NCBI GenBank assembly: GCA_937873165.1
Contig: CALMVH010000235.1
Location: forward strand, 1-6,504
Direction: 5' to 3'
DNA length: 6,504 nucleotides
Source: an uncultured Rhodospirillales bacterium
GTDB taxonomy: Bacteria > Pseudomonadota > Alphaproteobacteria > CALMVH01
This document shows, one piece after another, positions 1-5,324 of this stretch. Under the pieces are notes generated by a model. That model saw only the letters and a program-made list of their open reading frames with translations. It did not search any database and was not told the DNA's origin. Both the position numbers and the translations under genes were made by a program. Position 1 is the first letter of the stretch. Every line of letters starts with the position of its first letter.

Positions 1-1
1 G

Positions 2-733
2 CTTAGCATCGTGCGCTGTCCCGAACCCGTACGGCATCCCTGTTTCTTCCAACGGCACATCGCCACCAGCCTGCCCGACGACCTGCACGTCGTCCACCCC
101 GCCGGCAAGGGTGCGGAAAGCTTCTTCTCGATCTCCGACATCAGGGGGCTCGTGTCGCTGGTGCAGGTCGGCGCCCTGGAAATCCACCCCTGGGGCGCGC
201 CCAGCAGCCATGTCGAGTATGGGGACCGGGTTATTTTCGACCTCGATCCCGATCCGGCGGTCGGTTGGGCGGAGGTCGTGCGCGCCGCCTTCCTGTGCCG
301 CGACCGGCTGGGTAAACTGGGTCTGAAATCCTTCGTGCGCACGACCGGGGGAAAAGGATTGCACGTCGTCGCGCCTCTGGACGGCACGCGCGGTTGGGAC
401 GTGGTGAAAACGTTCGCCCATCGCTTCGCCGACAGGCTGGTGGAGAACGAGCCGGACAAGTTCATCGCGGTGATGAGCAAGGCAGGCCGCAGGAACAAGA
501 TCTTTGTCGATTACCTGCGGAATGACCGAACCGCGACCGCCGTTGCCTCCTATTCGACGCGCGCCAGGGTTGGCGCTCCCGTCGCGACGCCGCTGACCTG
601 GGACGAGCTGTCGGCCAAGACCGATCCAAGAGGTTTCACAATCAATACGGTACGAGATCGCCTGGCTGCCCTGCAAACCGACCCGTGGAAGGGATTTGCA
701 AAAGCGTCGGTTCCCTGTCCCGTACAGGCGTAA
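2..733 (+). CDS. ligD: LigD-type NHEJ DNA polymerase/primase domain, C-terminal part (5' end outside window)
   Basis: This is the C-terminal part of the polymerase (archaeo-eukaryotic primase fold) domain of LigD, which fills gaps and adds nucleotides during Ku-dependent non-homologous end joining. The reading frame is open to the left edge, and the residues before the GTG at 11 already fit the family (L-S-I-V-R-C-P), so that GTG is not the start. Numbering from the GTG: CFFQRH at 11-16; the metal-binding FDLDP at 76-80 with two catalytic Asp; TTGGKGLHVV at 111-120, the nucleotide-binding motif with its conserved His; and KIFVDYLRND near 163-172, carrying the third metal-binding Asp. Nothing follows the Pol domain, which agrees with LigD proteins where Pol is last. 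Whether nuclease and ligase domains lie upstream cannot be seen; a stand-alone Pol protein is possible. No Ku gene is in the window. Confidence 0.9.
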   Translation, partial: LSIVRCPEPVRHPCFFQRHIATSLPDDLHVVHPAGKGAESFFSISDIRGLVSLVQVGALEIHPWGAPSSHVEYGDRVIFDLDPDPAVGWAEVVRAAFLCRDRLGKLGLKSFVRTTGGKGLHVVAPLDGTRGWDVVKTFAHRFADRLVENEPDKFIAVMSKAGRRNKIFVDYLRNDRTATAVASYSTRARVGAPVATPLTWDELSAKTDPRGFTINTVRDRLAALQTDPWKGFAKASVPCPVQA

Positions 734-749
734 GGCACATTCTTGTGCC
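734..749 (+). terminator. Hairpin directly after the ligD stop, weak terminator candidate
   Basis: GGCACA and TGTGCC form a perfect 6-bp stem around a TTCT loop, beginning at the base after the TAA stop. It is followed by GTCTTTCCC, which is only a poor T-tract. It could be a weak intrinsic terminator separating ligD from azoR. The short stem and broken T-run keep confidence modest. I see no convincing sigma-70 promoter in the remaining 60 nt before azoR. Confidence 0.4.
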
Positions 750-809
750 GTCTTTCCCGTGGATTGCTTCCGCCATACCTTGCCACCGTCAACATACGGA
801 GAGTGAAAC

Positions 810-1418
810 ATGAAGATACTGCACATCGACTCCAGCCCCACCGGCGATCATTCCTACAGCCGCAGGATATCAGCGAAGCTGGTCGAGAAACTGAAATCGG
901 AAAACGCGAACGCCACCATTATCCACCGCGATCTGGTCGCTCAATCCCTGCCTCACCTCGATCCGTTCACCATCGGCGCCTTGTATGCGCCCGCCGAGGG
1001 ACGTTCGGATGCCCAGACCGCCGCGCTCGCGAACTCCGATCAGGCGGTCAAGGAACTTATGGATGCGGATACCGTCGTGATCGGCTCTCCGATGCACAAT
1101 TTCGGTATCTCCTCGCAGTTGAAGTCGTGGATCGACCACATCGTGCGCGCGGGCGCGACGTTTCACTACACGGCCGAAGGTCCGAAGGGCCTGGTCCCTC
1201 CTGGCAAGAAGGTTTACATCGTGGCCGCGCGCGGCGGCGTTTACAGCGAGGGGCCATACAAAGCCTACGAGCATCAGGATAGCTACCTGAAGGCCGTGCT
1301 CGGCTTCATCGGCCTGACCGACATCACCATTATTCCCGTCGAAGGCGTTTCGATGGGACTGGAGGCTGCCGAGAAGGCCGTTTCGCAGGCAGAGGCCGCG
1401 ATCGCACAAGCGGCTTGA
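810..1418 (+). CDS. azoR: FMN-dependent NADH-azoreductase
   Basis: A cytosolic flavodoxin-fold oxidoreductase of the AzoR/AcpD family. Members use FMN and NADH to reduce quinones and azo compounds by two-electron transfer and probably act in quinone or thiol stress. The 202 residues match the family length (about 200). Visible features: the N-terminal beta strand MKILHIDSSP with the phosphate-binding Ser-rich loop through SYS (about 7-17); PMHNFGISSQLKSWID at 94-109, the FMN-contacting segment usually written P-M-x-N-F; RAGATFHYT at 113-121; and an RGG loop at 141-143 that contacts the flavin. The ATG start is supported by GGAGAG at 798-803, six bases upstream. The next gene begins 4 nt after this stop, so this is likely the first gene of the operon. 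The natural substrate is not evident from the sequence. Confidence 0.93.
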   Translation: MKILHIDSSPTGDHSYSRRISAKLVEKLKSENANATIIHRDLVAQSLPHLDPFTIGALYAPAEGRSDAQTAALANSDQAVKELMDADTVVIGSPMHNFGISSQLKSWIDHIVRAGATFHYTAEGPKGLVPPGKKVYIVAARGGVYSEGPYKAYEHQDSYLKAVLGFIGLTDITIIPVEGVSMGLEAAEKAVSQAEAAIAQAA

Positions 1419-1422
1419 CGGC

Positions 1423-2283
1423 GTGAAGGTATCCTTCATCGGCCTGGGCGCCATGGGTTCGCCCATGGCGGCCCATCTGGCCAAAGCCGGGCACGAGGTG
1501 ACGGTGTATAACCGCACCGCGTCGAAGGCTGATAATTGGAGCACCGCGAACGGGGGACTGTTAGCCGCGACTCCCACCGAAGCCTGTGCCGCCTCCGATT
1601 TCGTCATGATCTGTGTCGGCAACGACGATGACGTGCGCAGCGTCACGACGGGTCCGGATGGCTGCTTAGCGGCGATGCATCCCCGCAGCGTTCTGATCGA
1701 TCACACCACGACTTCGGCCATGCTGGCGCGCGATTTGTACCAGGCTGCGCACCAGCGCGGTATCGGGTTCCTGGATGCTCCAGTCTCCGGGGGCCAGGCA
1801 GGCGCGGAAGCCGGCAAACTGTCTGCCATGGTCGGCGGGGACGAGGCAACATTCGCCGCCGCCGAACCGGTGATGCGGGCTTACGCCGCCACGATCGTGC
1901 ACATCGGTCCCGCTGGCTGCGGCCAACTGGCGAAGATGGTGAACCAGATTGCTATTGCGGGCGTGGTGCAGGGATTGGCGGAAGCGCTGAACTTTGCCCA
2001 GCGCGCGGGCCTCGATACCGGCAAGTTGTTGCAAGCCATCGGCAAGGGCGCGGCCGGATCGTGGCAGATGGACAATCGCGCCACCACCATGCTGCAGGGC
2101 CAGTTCCATTTCGGGTTTGCCGTGGACTGGATGATCAAGGACCTTCAGCATTGTGTCGAAGAAGCCACGCGCAACGGCGCAGCGCTTCCTGTTGCATCCG
2201 AGGTGCTTGAGTTTTATCACGAGATAAGCCGCAAAGGTGGCGGCAGGATGGATACATCCAGCCTGATCGAGCGTTTATCCTGA
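1423..2283 (+). CDS. NAD(P)-dependent beta-hydroxyacid dehydrogenase (3-hydroxyisobutyrate dehydrogenase / tartronate semialdehyde reductase family)
   Basis: A 286-aa cytosolic dehydrogenase of the beta-hydroxyacid dehydrogenase family, which interconverts 3-hydroxyacids and their semialdehydes with NAD(P). The Rossmann dinucleotide motif GLGAMGSPMAAHLA is at 7-20, followed by VYNRT at 28-32. The substrate-binding DAPVSGG is at 118-124. The catalytic helix GPAGCGQLAKMVNQ is at 162-175, with Lys171 as the expected catalytic base and Asn174 conserved. A second conserved Lys is in DWMIKDL (239). An Arg at position 31, after the second beta strand, hints at NADP preference, but this is inference. 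The start is a GTG 4 nt after the azoR stop with no clear Shine-Dalgarno, suggesting translation coupled to azoR. The substrate (3-hydroxyisobutyrate, tartronate semialdehyde, succinic semialdehyde or other) cannot be chosen from sequence alone, so no symbol is given. Confidence 0.9.
   Translation: MKVSFIGLGAMGSPMAAHLAKAGHEVTVYNRTASKADNWSTANGGLLAATPTEACAASDFVMICVGNDDDVRSVTTGPDGCLAAMHPRSVLIDHTTTSAMLARDLYQAAHQRGIGFLDAPVSGGQAGAEAGKLSAMVGGDEATFAAAEPVMRAYAATIVHIGPAGCGQLAKMVNQIAIAGVVQGLAEALNFAQRAGLDTGKLLQAIGKGAAGSWQMDNRATTMLQGQFHFGFAVDWMIKDLQHCVEEATRNGAALPVASEVLEFYHEISRKGGGRMDTSSLIERLS
1449..1470 (+). other. Perfect 9-bp hairpin with TTCG loop in the early coding region
   Basis: CGCCATGGG (1449-1457) and CCCATGGCG (1462-1470) are exact reverse complements around a TTCG loop, 26 nt inside the dehydrogenase gene. 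The same bases encode the conserved G-A-M-G-S-P-M-A of the Rossmann motif, so coding constraint may explain part of it. The fold is predicted by eye, not computed. Confidence 0.5.
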
Positions 2284-2294
2284 TTATCTCGTGA
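2217..2294 (+). promoter_or_regulatory. 11-bp inverted repeat overlapping the pgk ribosome-binding site
   Basis: TCACGAGATAA at 2217-2227, inside the end of the dehydrogenase gene, is the exact reverse complement of TTATCTCGTGA at 2284-2294, just after that gene's stop. The right arm includes the first two bases of the GAGG Shine-Dalgarno (2293-2296) of pgk. In mRNA the arms could pair across a 56-nt loop and mask the pgk ribosome-binding site until ribosomes finishing the upstream gene open the stem. The repeat is seen directly; the coupling role is inference. Confidence 0.5.
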
Positions 2295-2301
2295 GGCCGC
2301 G

Positions 2302-3504
2302 ATGACTGATTACCTGACCCTCGATCACGCCGACGTCGACGGCAAGACCGTGATCGTGCGCGCCGACCTGAACGTGCCGTCGAAAGATGGCGTCGTTACC
2401 GACACCACGCGCATCACGCGCTTGGCGCCTACGCTGGCCGAGCTGTCCCGCGGCGGAGCGAAAGTCGTGGTGATCTCCCATTTTGGGCGTCCCAAGGTAC
2501 CCTTCGAGGTCGAGACCTCGTTGCAGCATGTCGTGGGCGACCTGTCATGCGCGCTGGGCGAACCCGTCAAGTTCGTCGCGAACTGCGTCGGCGACGACGT
2601 AAAGCGCGTGATCGGCGACCTGCGGCGCGGCGAGATCCTGCTGCTGGAGAACCTGCGCTTCCACGAAGGCGAAGAAGCGAACGACCCCGATTTTGCGCGC
2701 GAGCTGGCGTCGCTCGGCGACCTGTTTGTCAACGACGCGTTTTCCGCCGCGCACAGGGCGCATGCCTCGGTCTCGGGTATCCCCGATCACCTGCCTGCCT
2801 ATGCCGGCCGCCTGATGGAGGCCGAACTCAACGCCCTTGCCAAGGCCCTGGAAAAACCCGAGCGGCCGCTGGTGGCCCTTGTCGGGGGCGCCAAGATATC
2901 CACAAAGCTGGACCTGATCGGAAACCTGATCGGGAAAGTCGACAAGCTGATCCTTGGCGGCGGCATGGCGAACACGTTCCTCGCCGCCAACGGCATTCCT
3001 GTCGGGAAGTCGCTGTGCGAACACGACATGCTGAACCAGACGCGCGAGATCATGACGCGGGCGGCCGCCGCGAATTGCCGGATATTGCTGCCGGTGGATG
3101 CGGTTGTTTCGGCGGAGTTTAAGGCTGGCGCCGAACACAGCATTGTGCCGGTCACCGAAATACCCGCCGACCGCATGATGCTCGACATCGGCCCCGCCAC
3201 TGTCGAAATGCTGATTTCCGAGATTGCCGAGTGCCGCACGATTGTCTGGAACGGGCCGCTCGGCGTGTTCGAAATGCAGCCCTTCGATGTGGGAACCGTC
3301 ACGGTGGCCGAAGCCGTGGCCAAGCGCACCGACGAGGGCAGCCTCCTCAGCGTCGCGGGCGGTGGCGATACCACGGCGGCATTGGCGCAGGCGGGCGTGG
3401 AAAACCGGTTCAGCTACGTTTCGAGCGCGGGCGGCGCATTTCTTGAATGGCTGGAAGGCAAGACCCTGCCCGGCGTCGCCGCGCTCAGGCTGAAATCGGC
3501 ATGA
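2302..3504 (+). CDS. pgk: Phosphoglycerate kinase
   Basis: Phosphoglycerate kinase transfers phosphate between 1,3-bisphosphoglycerate and ADP in glycolysis, reversibly in gluconeogenesis, in the cytosol. The 400 residues are full length for bacterial PGK. Substrate-binding motifs in the N-domain: VRADLNVP (19-26), SHFGRPK (59-65), LLLENLRFHEGEE (113-125), and FVNDAFSAAHRAHAS (142-156) with its conserved His and Arg. Nucleotide-domain motifs: VGGAKISTKLDL (194-205) with Lys202, ILGGGMANTF (217-226), IVWNGPLGVFE (314-324), and VAGGGDTTAA (351-360) ahead of SSAGGAF (374-380). The ATG has a GAGG at 2293-2296, five bases away. Neither gap nor fba, its usual neighbours, is next to it here; it sits 18 nt after a dehydrogenase, and its stop overlaps the next start. 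All motifs look intact, so I expect a working enzyme. Confidence 0.97.
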   Translation: MTDYLTLDHADVDGKTVIVRADLNVPSKDGVVTDTTRITRLAPTLAELSRGGAKVVVISHFGRPKVPFEVETSLQHVVGDLSCALGEPVKFVANCVGDDVKRVIGDLRRGEILLLENLRFHEGEEANDPDFARELASLGDLFVNDAFSAAHRAHASVSGIPDHLPAYAGRLMEAELNALAKALEKPERPLVALVGGAKISTKLDLIGNLIGKVDKLILGGGMANTFLAANGIPVGKSLCEHDMLNQTREIMTRAAAANCRILLPVDAVVSAEFKAGAEHSIVPVTEIPADRMMLDIGPATVEMLISEIAECRTIVWNGPLGVFEMQPFDVGTVTVAEAVAKRTDEGSLLSVAGGGDTTAALAQAGVENRFSYVSSAGGAFLEWLEGKTLPGVAALRLKSA

Positions 3505-4742
3505 GGTACTCGTTCGCCTCGCTGGCGGTAGCCGCCATCCTCGCTTCGTCTCCGCTTTGTGCCGAGCCCCAACAGCCCGGACATACTTTCTTGATCGATC
3601 CCGCGACGCTGCCCGCGCCGCACGCGAGCGACAGCGCGAACGATCCTCCCGACGTGGTCGACAGGCCAGCAACCGCGACGCTGGACGTTCCCGCTGGGTT
3701 TAAGGCCTCTCTTGTAACTGCCGGCGTTCCGCACGCGCGCAAGATGGCCGTCGCGCCGAATGGCGATATCTTCGTGGCGCGGTCGAAGGATGGCGTCGTG
3801 TCGGTGGTGCGCGAAGGCAGCAACGGCGCACCGGCAACCGTCAGCGACTATGTCGATGGGTTCGACCGCCCGTATGGGCTGCAATTCCATTCCGGTTCGC
3901 TTTACATCGCGGATGGCCGCGGCGTGTTCCGCATTCCGTACACCGCTGGCGATGTAAAGGCAGCGGCAGAGCCGGTGCAGGTGACGCCAAACGATGCATT
4001 CGGCGACACAGGCGGTCCGGGCGGACACTGGACACGCAATCTGGTATTTGCGCCGGACGGCCAGCATTTCTTCGTGGCGATCGGATCGAAGGACAATATC
4101 GGCGAAAACCCGTTGCCGCGCGCCAGCGTGCAGGAGTTCGACGCCGACGGGGCGAACCAGCGGACCTTCGTAACCGGCACACGCAATCCCATCGGGCTCG
4201 GCTTCTATCCTGGCACCAATGATCTTTACACGGTTGTCAACGAACGGGACACGCTGGGCGATGGCCTGGTGCCCGACTACTTCACGCGGCTGACCGAAGG
4301 AGGATTCTACGGCTGGCCATACGCCTATATCGGCGCGCATCCGCAGCCGGGCGAACTGGGCACAAAACGCCCGGACCTCGTGGCACAGACCATCGTGCCC
4401 GATGTCCTGTTCGACTCTCATTCAGCCCCGCTCGATCTGGTCTTCTACACGGGCTCGAACTTCCCCGCGCAGTACCACAACCAAGCGTTCGTGACCCTGC
4501 ACGGATCGTGGAACAAGTCCGATTCAACGGGATACAAAATCGTCATGATCCCGTTCGAGAACGGACGTCCGAAAAATGAATACAGCAATTTCGCGACGGG
4601 CTTCCGCCTGGATGACGGCACGGCACGGCCAGCCAAGGTGTGGGGCCGCCCGGTTGGCGTCGCGATTGCGAAAGATGGCGGATTGCTGGTCTCGGACGAC
4701 GAGGGCGGTACCATCTGGGCAGTCCGGTATGTTGGACAGTAA
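3501..4742 (+). CDS. Exported PQQ-dependent sorbosone dehydrogenase-like sugar dehydrogenase
   Basis: A 413-aa secreted beta-propeller enzyme of the L-sorbosone dehydrogenase / soluble aldose dehydrogenase family, in which PQQ and calcium support oxidation of sugars or sugar aldehydes in the periplasm. The start chosen is the ATG at 3501, which overlaps the pgk stop (ATGA). It gives a clean signal peptide (MRYSFASLAVAAILASSPLCA, cleavage probably after Ala21), whereas an upstream in-frame start at 3447 would add a highly basic stretch that is only pgk sequence read out of frame. Cys20 is not in a proper lipobox. Propeller and active-site motifs: FDRPYGLQF (121-129), GGHWTRNLVFAPDG (174-187) with the likely catalytic His176, GTRNPIGLGF (226-235) with a PQQ-contacting Arg, GGFYGWPYAYIG (267-278), HSAPLD (307-312), HGSWN (334-338), WGRPVGVAIA (381-390) and SDDEGGTIW (398-406). 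There is no cytochrome domain, so electrons must go to a separate acceptor. The substrate is unknown. Confidence 0.88.
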   Translation: MRYSFASLAVAAILASSPLCAEPQQPGHTFLIDPATLPAPHASDSANDPPDVVDRPATATLDVPAGFKASLVTAGVPHARKMAVAPNGDIFVARSKDGVVSVVREGSNGAPATVSDYVDGFDRPYGLQFHSGSLYIADGRGVFRIPYTAGDVKAAAEPVQVTPNDAFGDTGGPGGHWTRNLVFAPDGQHFFVAIGSKDNIGENPLPRASVQEFDADGANQRTFVTGTRNPIGLGFYPGTNDLYTVVNERDTLGDGLVPDYFTRLTEGGFYGWPYAYIGAHPQPGELGTKRPDLVAQTIVPDVLFDSHSAPLDLVFYTGSNFPAQYHNQAFVTLHGSWNKSDSTGYKIVMIPFENGRPKNEYSNFATGFRLDDGTARPAKVWGRPVGVAIAKDGGLLVSDDEGGTIWAVRYVGQ

Positions 4743-4754
4743 CGCAATGTTAAT

Positions 4755-4775
4755 CGACAGGCTGTAGCCTTGTCG
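4755..4775 (+). promoter_or_regulatory. Bulged hairpin ending one base before a start codon
   Basis: CGACAGGCT (4755-4763) pairs with AGCC, a bulged T (4770), then TGTCG (4771-4775), around a GT centre. The last pair or pairs near the centre would have to open to make a real loop. It starts 12 nt after the dehydrogenase stop and ends one base before the ATG at 4777. There is no T-tract, so it is not a classical intrinsic terminator. It could be a DNA operator, or an mRNA element limiting translation of the small gene. Confidence 0.4.
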
Positions 4776-4776
4776 C

Positions 4777-4989
4777 ATGCAAATCGGATTCGGCGACAGT
4801 GTTTCATCCGCCTTGAGCCAGTTCTCGAACGTGGCGGCTCTTTCCGGCGTTGGGAAGATCGCGACCGCCGGCAAGCAGGCCTCGACAGCGCAAGCCCCGG
4901 ACGATGCGTCGGAGGCAAAGCCCGCTCAGCCTGCATCAGCCGACATTCCCTCCGGAAGACGGGGCAGCCTCGTCAATCTTCTGGTGTGA
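4777..4989 (+). CDS. Small Ala/Ser-rich protein of unknown function (70 aa)
   Basis: I do not recognise this 70-aa protein. Its codons are mostly G/C-ending and resemble the flanking genes, which supports a real gene. Residues 1-30 are small and weakly hydrophobic (MQIGFGDSVS...). Residues 31-58 are rich in Ala, Ser, Pro, Gln and Asp and look disordered. The end has a basic RRG followed by SLVNLLV (61-70), a short hydrophobic tail. There is no transmembrane segment or convincing signal peptide. The ATG at 4777 has no good Shine-Dalgarno; a hairpin ends one base before it. A TTG at 4770 opens a different frame and gives a less natural protein. It follows the sorbosone dehydrogenase gene by 34 nt and converges with the next small gene with a 13-nt gap. 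Confidence 0.55.
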   Translation: MQIGFGDSVSSALSQFSNVAALSGVGKIATAGKQASTAQAPDDASEAKPAQPASADIPSGRRGSLVNLLV

Positions 4990-5002
4990 CGCGCGAGCCG
5001 GT

Positions 5003-5161
5003 TCAGTGAATCGAGCGGCAGTCTTTTGCGCTTCTACGGTCTTCCTCAAGAATGGCACGCAGGCCGGCCAAAGCCTCGTCGTAAGCGCGATCGCTGACTT
5101 TTCCCGACTCTTCAACCGCGTCAAGGGCTACTTCCAGCGGCCGCTTCTTATTGTCGTTCAC
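5003..5161 (-). CDS. Small charged helical protein of unknown function (52 aa)
   Basis: I do not recognise this protein. The start is placed at the GTG at 5161 (reading down), because GAGGG at 5170-5166 lies 4 nt before it. A TTG at 5194 would extend the protein to 63 aa but has no such site. The product is very hydrophilic, rich in Glu, Asp, Lys and Arg; the pattern EVALDAVEESG (10-20) then AYDEALAGLRAILEEDRR (27-44) suggests two amphipathic helices and a soluble protein. The codons are normal for the window. The opposite strand is also open (4850-5299), but its translation lacks any sign of a real protein. The gene diverges from the 104-aa gene across an AT-rich spacer and converges with the 70-aa gene. 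Confidence 0.6.
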   Translation of the reverse strand: MNDNKKRPLEVALDAVEESGKVSDRAYDEALAGLRAILEEDRRSAKDCRSIH

Positions 5162-5165
5162 GATT

Positions 5166-5170
5166 CCCTC
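5166..5170 (-). promoter_or_regulatory. Ribosome-binding site deciding a GTG start
   Basis: GAGGG on the minus strand lies 4 nt upstream of the GTG at 5161 and favours it over the TTG at 5194 as the start of the 52-aa gene. Confidence 0.6.
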
Positions 5171-5188
5171 ACATTTCCCATTAATAAA

Positions 5189-5202
5189 CCGCAATATAGC
5201 GG
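5189..5202 (-). promoter_or_regulatory. -10-like box inside a CCGC/GCGG palindrome
   Basis: On the minus strand the sequence reads CCGC-TATATT-GCGG. TATATT matches the TATAAT -10 consensus at five of six positions, and the arms are exact inverted repeats. A transcript starting about 7 nt downstream would have a roughly 20-25-nt leader with the GAGGG site before the GTG at 5161. The hexamer about 17 nt upstream is a poor -35, so an activator or another sigma factor may be involved. The embedding suggests an operator over the -10. The promoter function is inference. Confidence 0.35.
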
Positions 5203-5312
5203 ATTTGTGCCTCGTTCGACATATTTATCTATGGTAAAGATGCAAAAGTGTGTTCTTAACTCCCGTTCTACGCGATGCCTTTACCAACATGGTGCATGAT
5301 ATGACGAATCCA

Positions 5313-5318
5313 AGAGGA
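5313..5318 (+). promoter_or_regulatory. Ribosome-binding site deciding an ATG start
   Basis: AGAGGA lies 6 nt before the ATG at 5325 and is close to ideal. It selects this start over the in-frame GTG at 5250 and ATGs at 5289 and 5301, none of which has a comparable site. Confidence 0.7.
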
Positions 5319-5324
5319 TTTCCC

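Noticed and set aside
734..809. Sigma-70 promoter for azoR
   Set aside because: TTGCTT and CATACC-like hexamers occur but not at acceptable spacing or quality, so no promoter was called.
870..1646. Minus-strand open frame (258 codons) across azoR and the dehydrogenase start
   Set aside because: It spans two well-supported plus-strand genes and its translation has no family signature.
3447..3500. Upstream in-frame start that would lengthen the sorbosone dehydrogenase by 18 residues
   Set aside because: The extension is basic pgk sequence read in another frame and would bury the signal peptide; the ATG at 3501 gives a standard exported protein.
2545..3672. Long minus-strand open frame (375 codons) opposite pgk
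   Set aside because: It lies antisense to a fully motif-supported pgk. Its translation is Arg-rich with no recognisable domain, as expected for antisense frames in GC-rich genes.
3414..4421. Long minus-strand open frame (335 codons) opposite the sorbosone dehydrogenase gene
   Set aside because: It is the antisense shadow of a gene with intact family motifs; its product shows no domain and no credible ribosome-binding context.
5236..5265. Possible CtrA half-site (TTAACT around 5256) in the divergent spacer
   Set aside because: The consensus needs two TTAA halves about 7 nt apart and the second half is absent.
4850..5299. Plus-strand open frame (149 codons) over the small-gene region
   Set aside because: It overlaps two better candidates (4777-4989 plus, 5003-5161 minus), begins with a low-complexity Arg/Pro/Gln stretch and lacks a ribosome-binding site.
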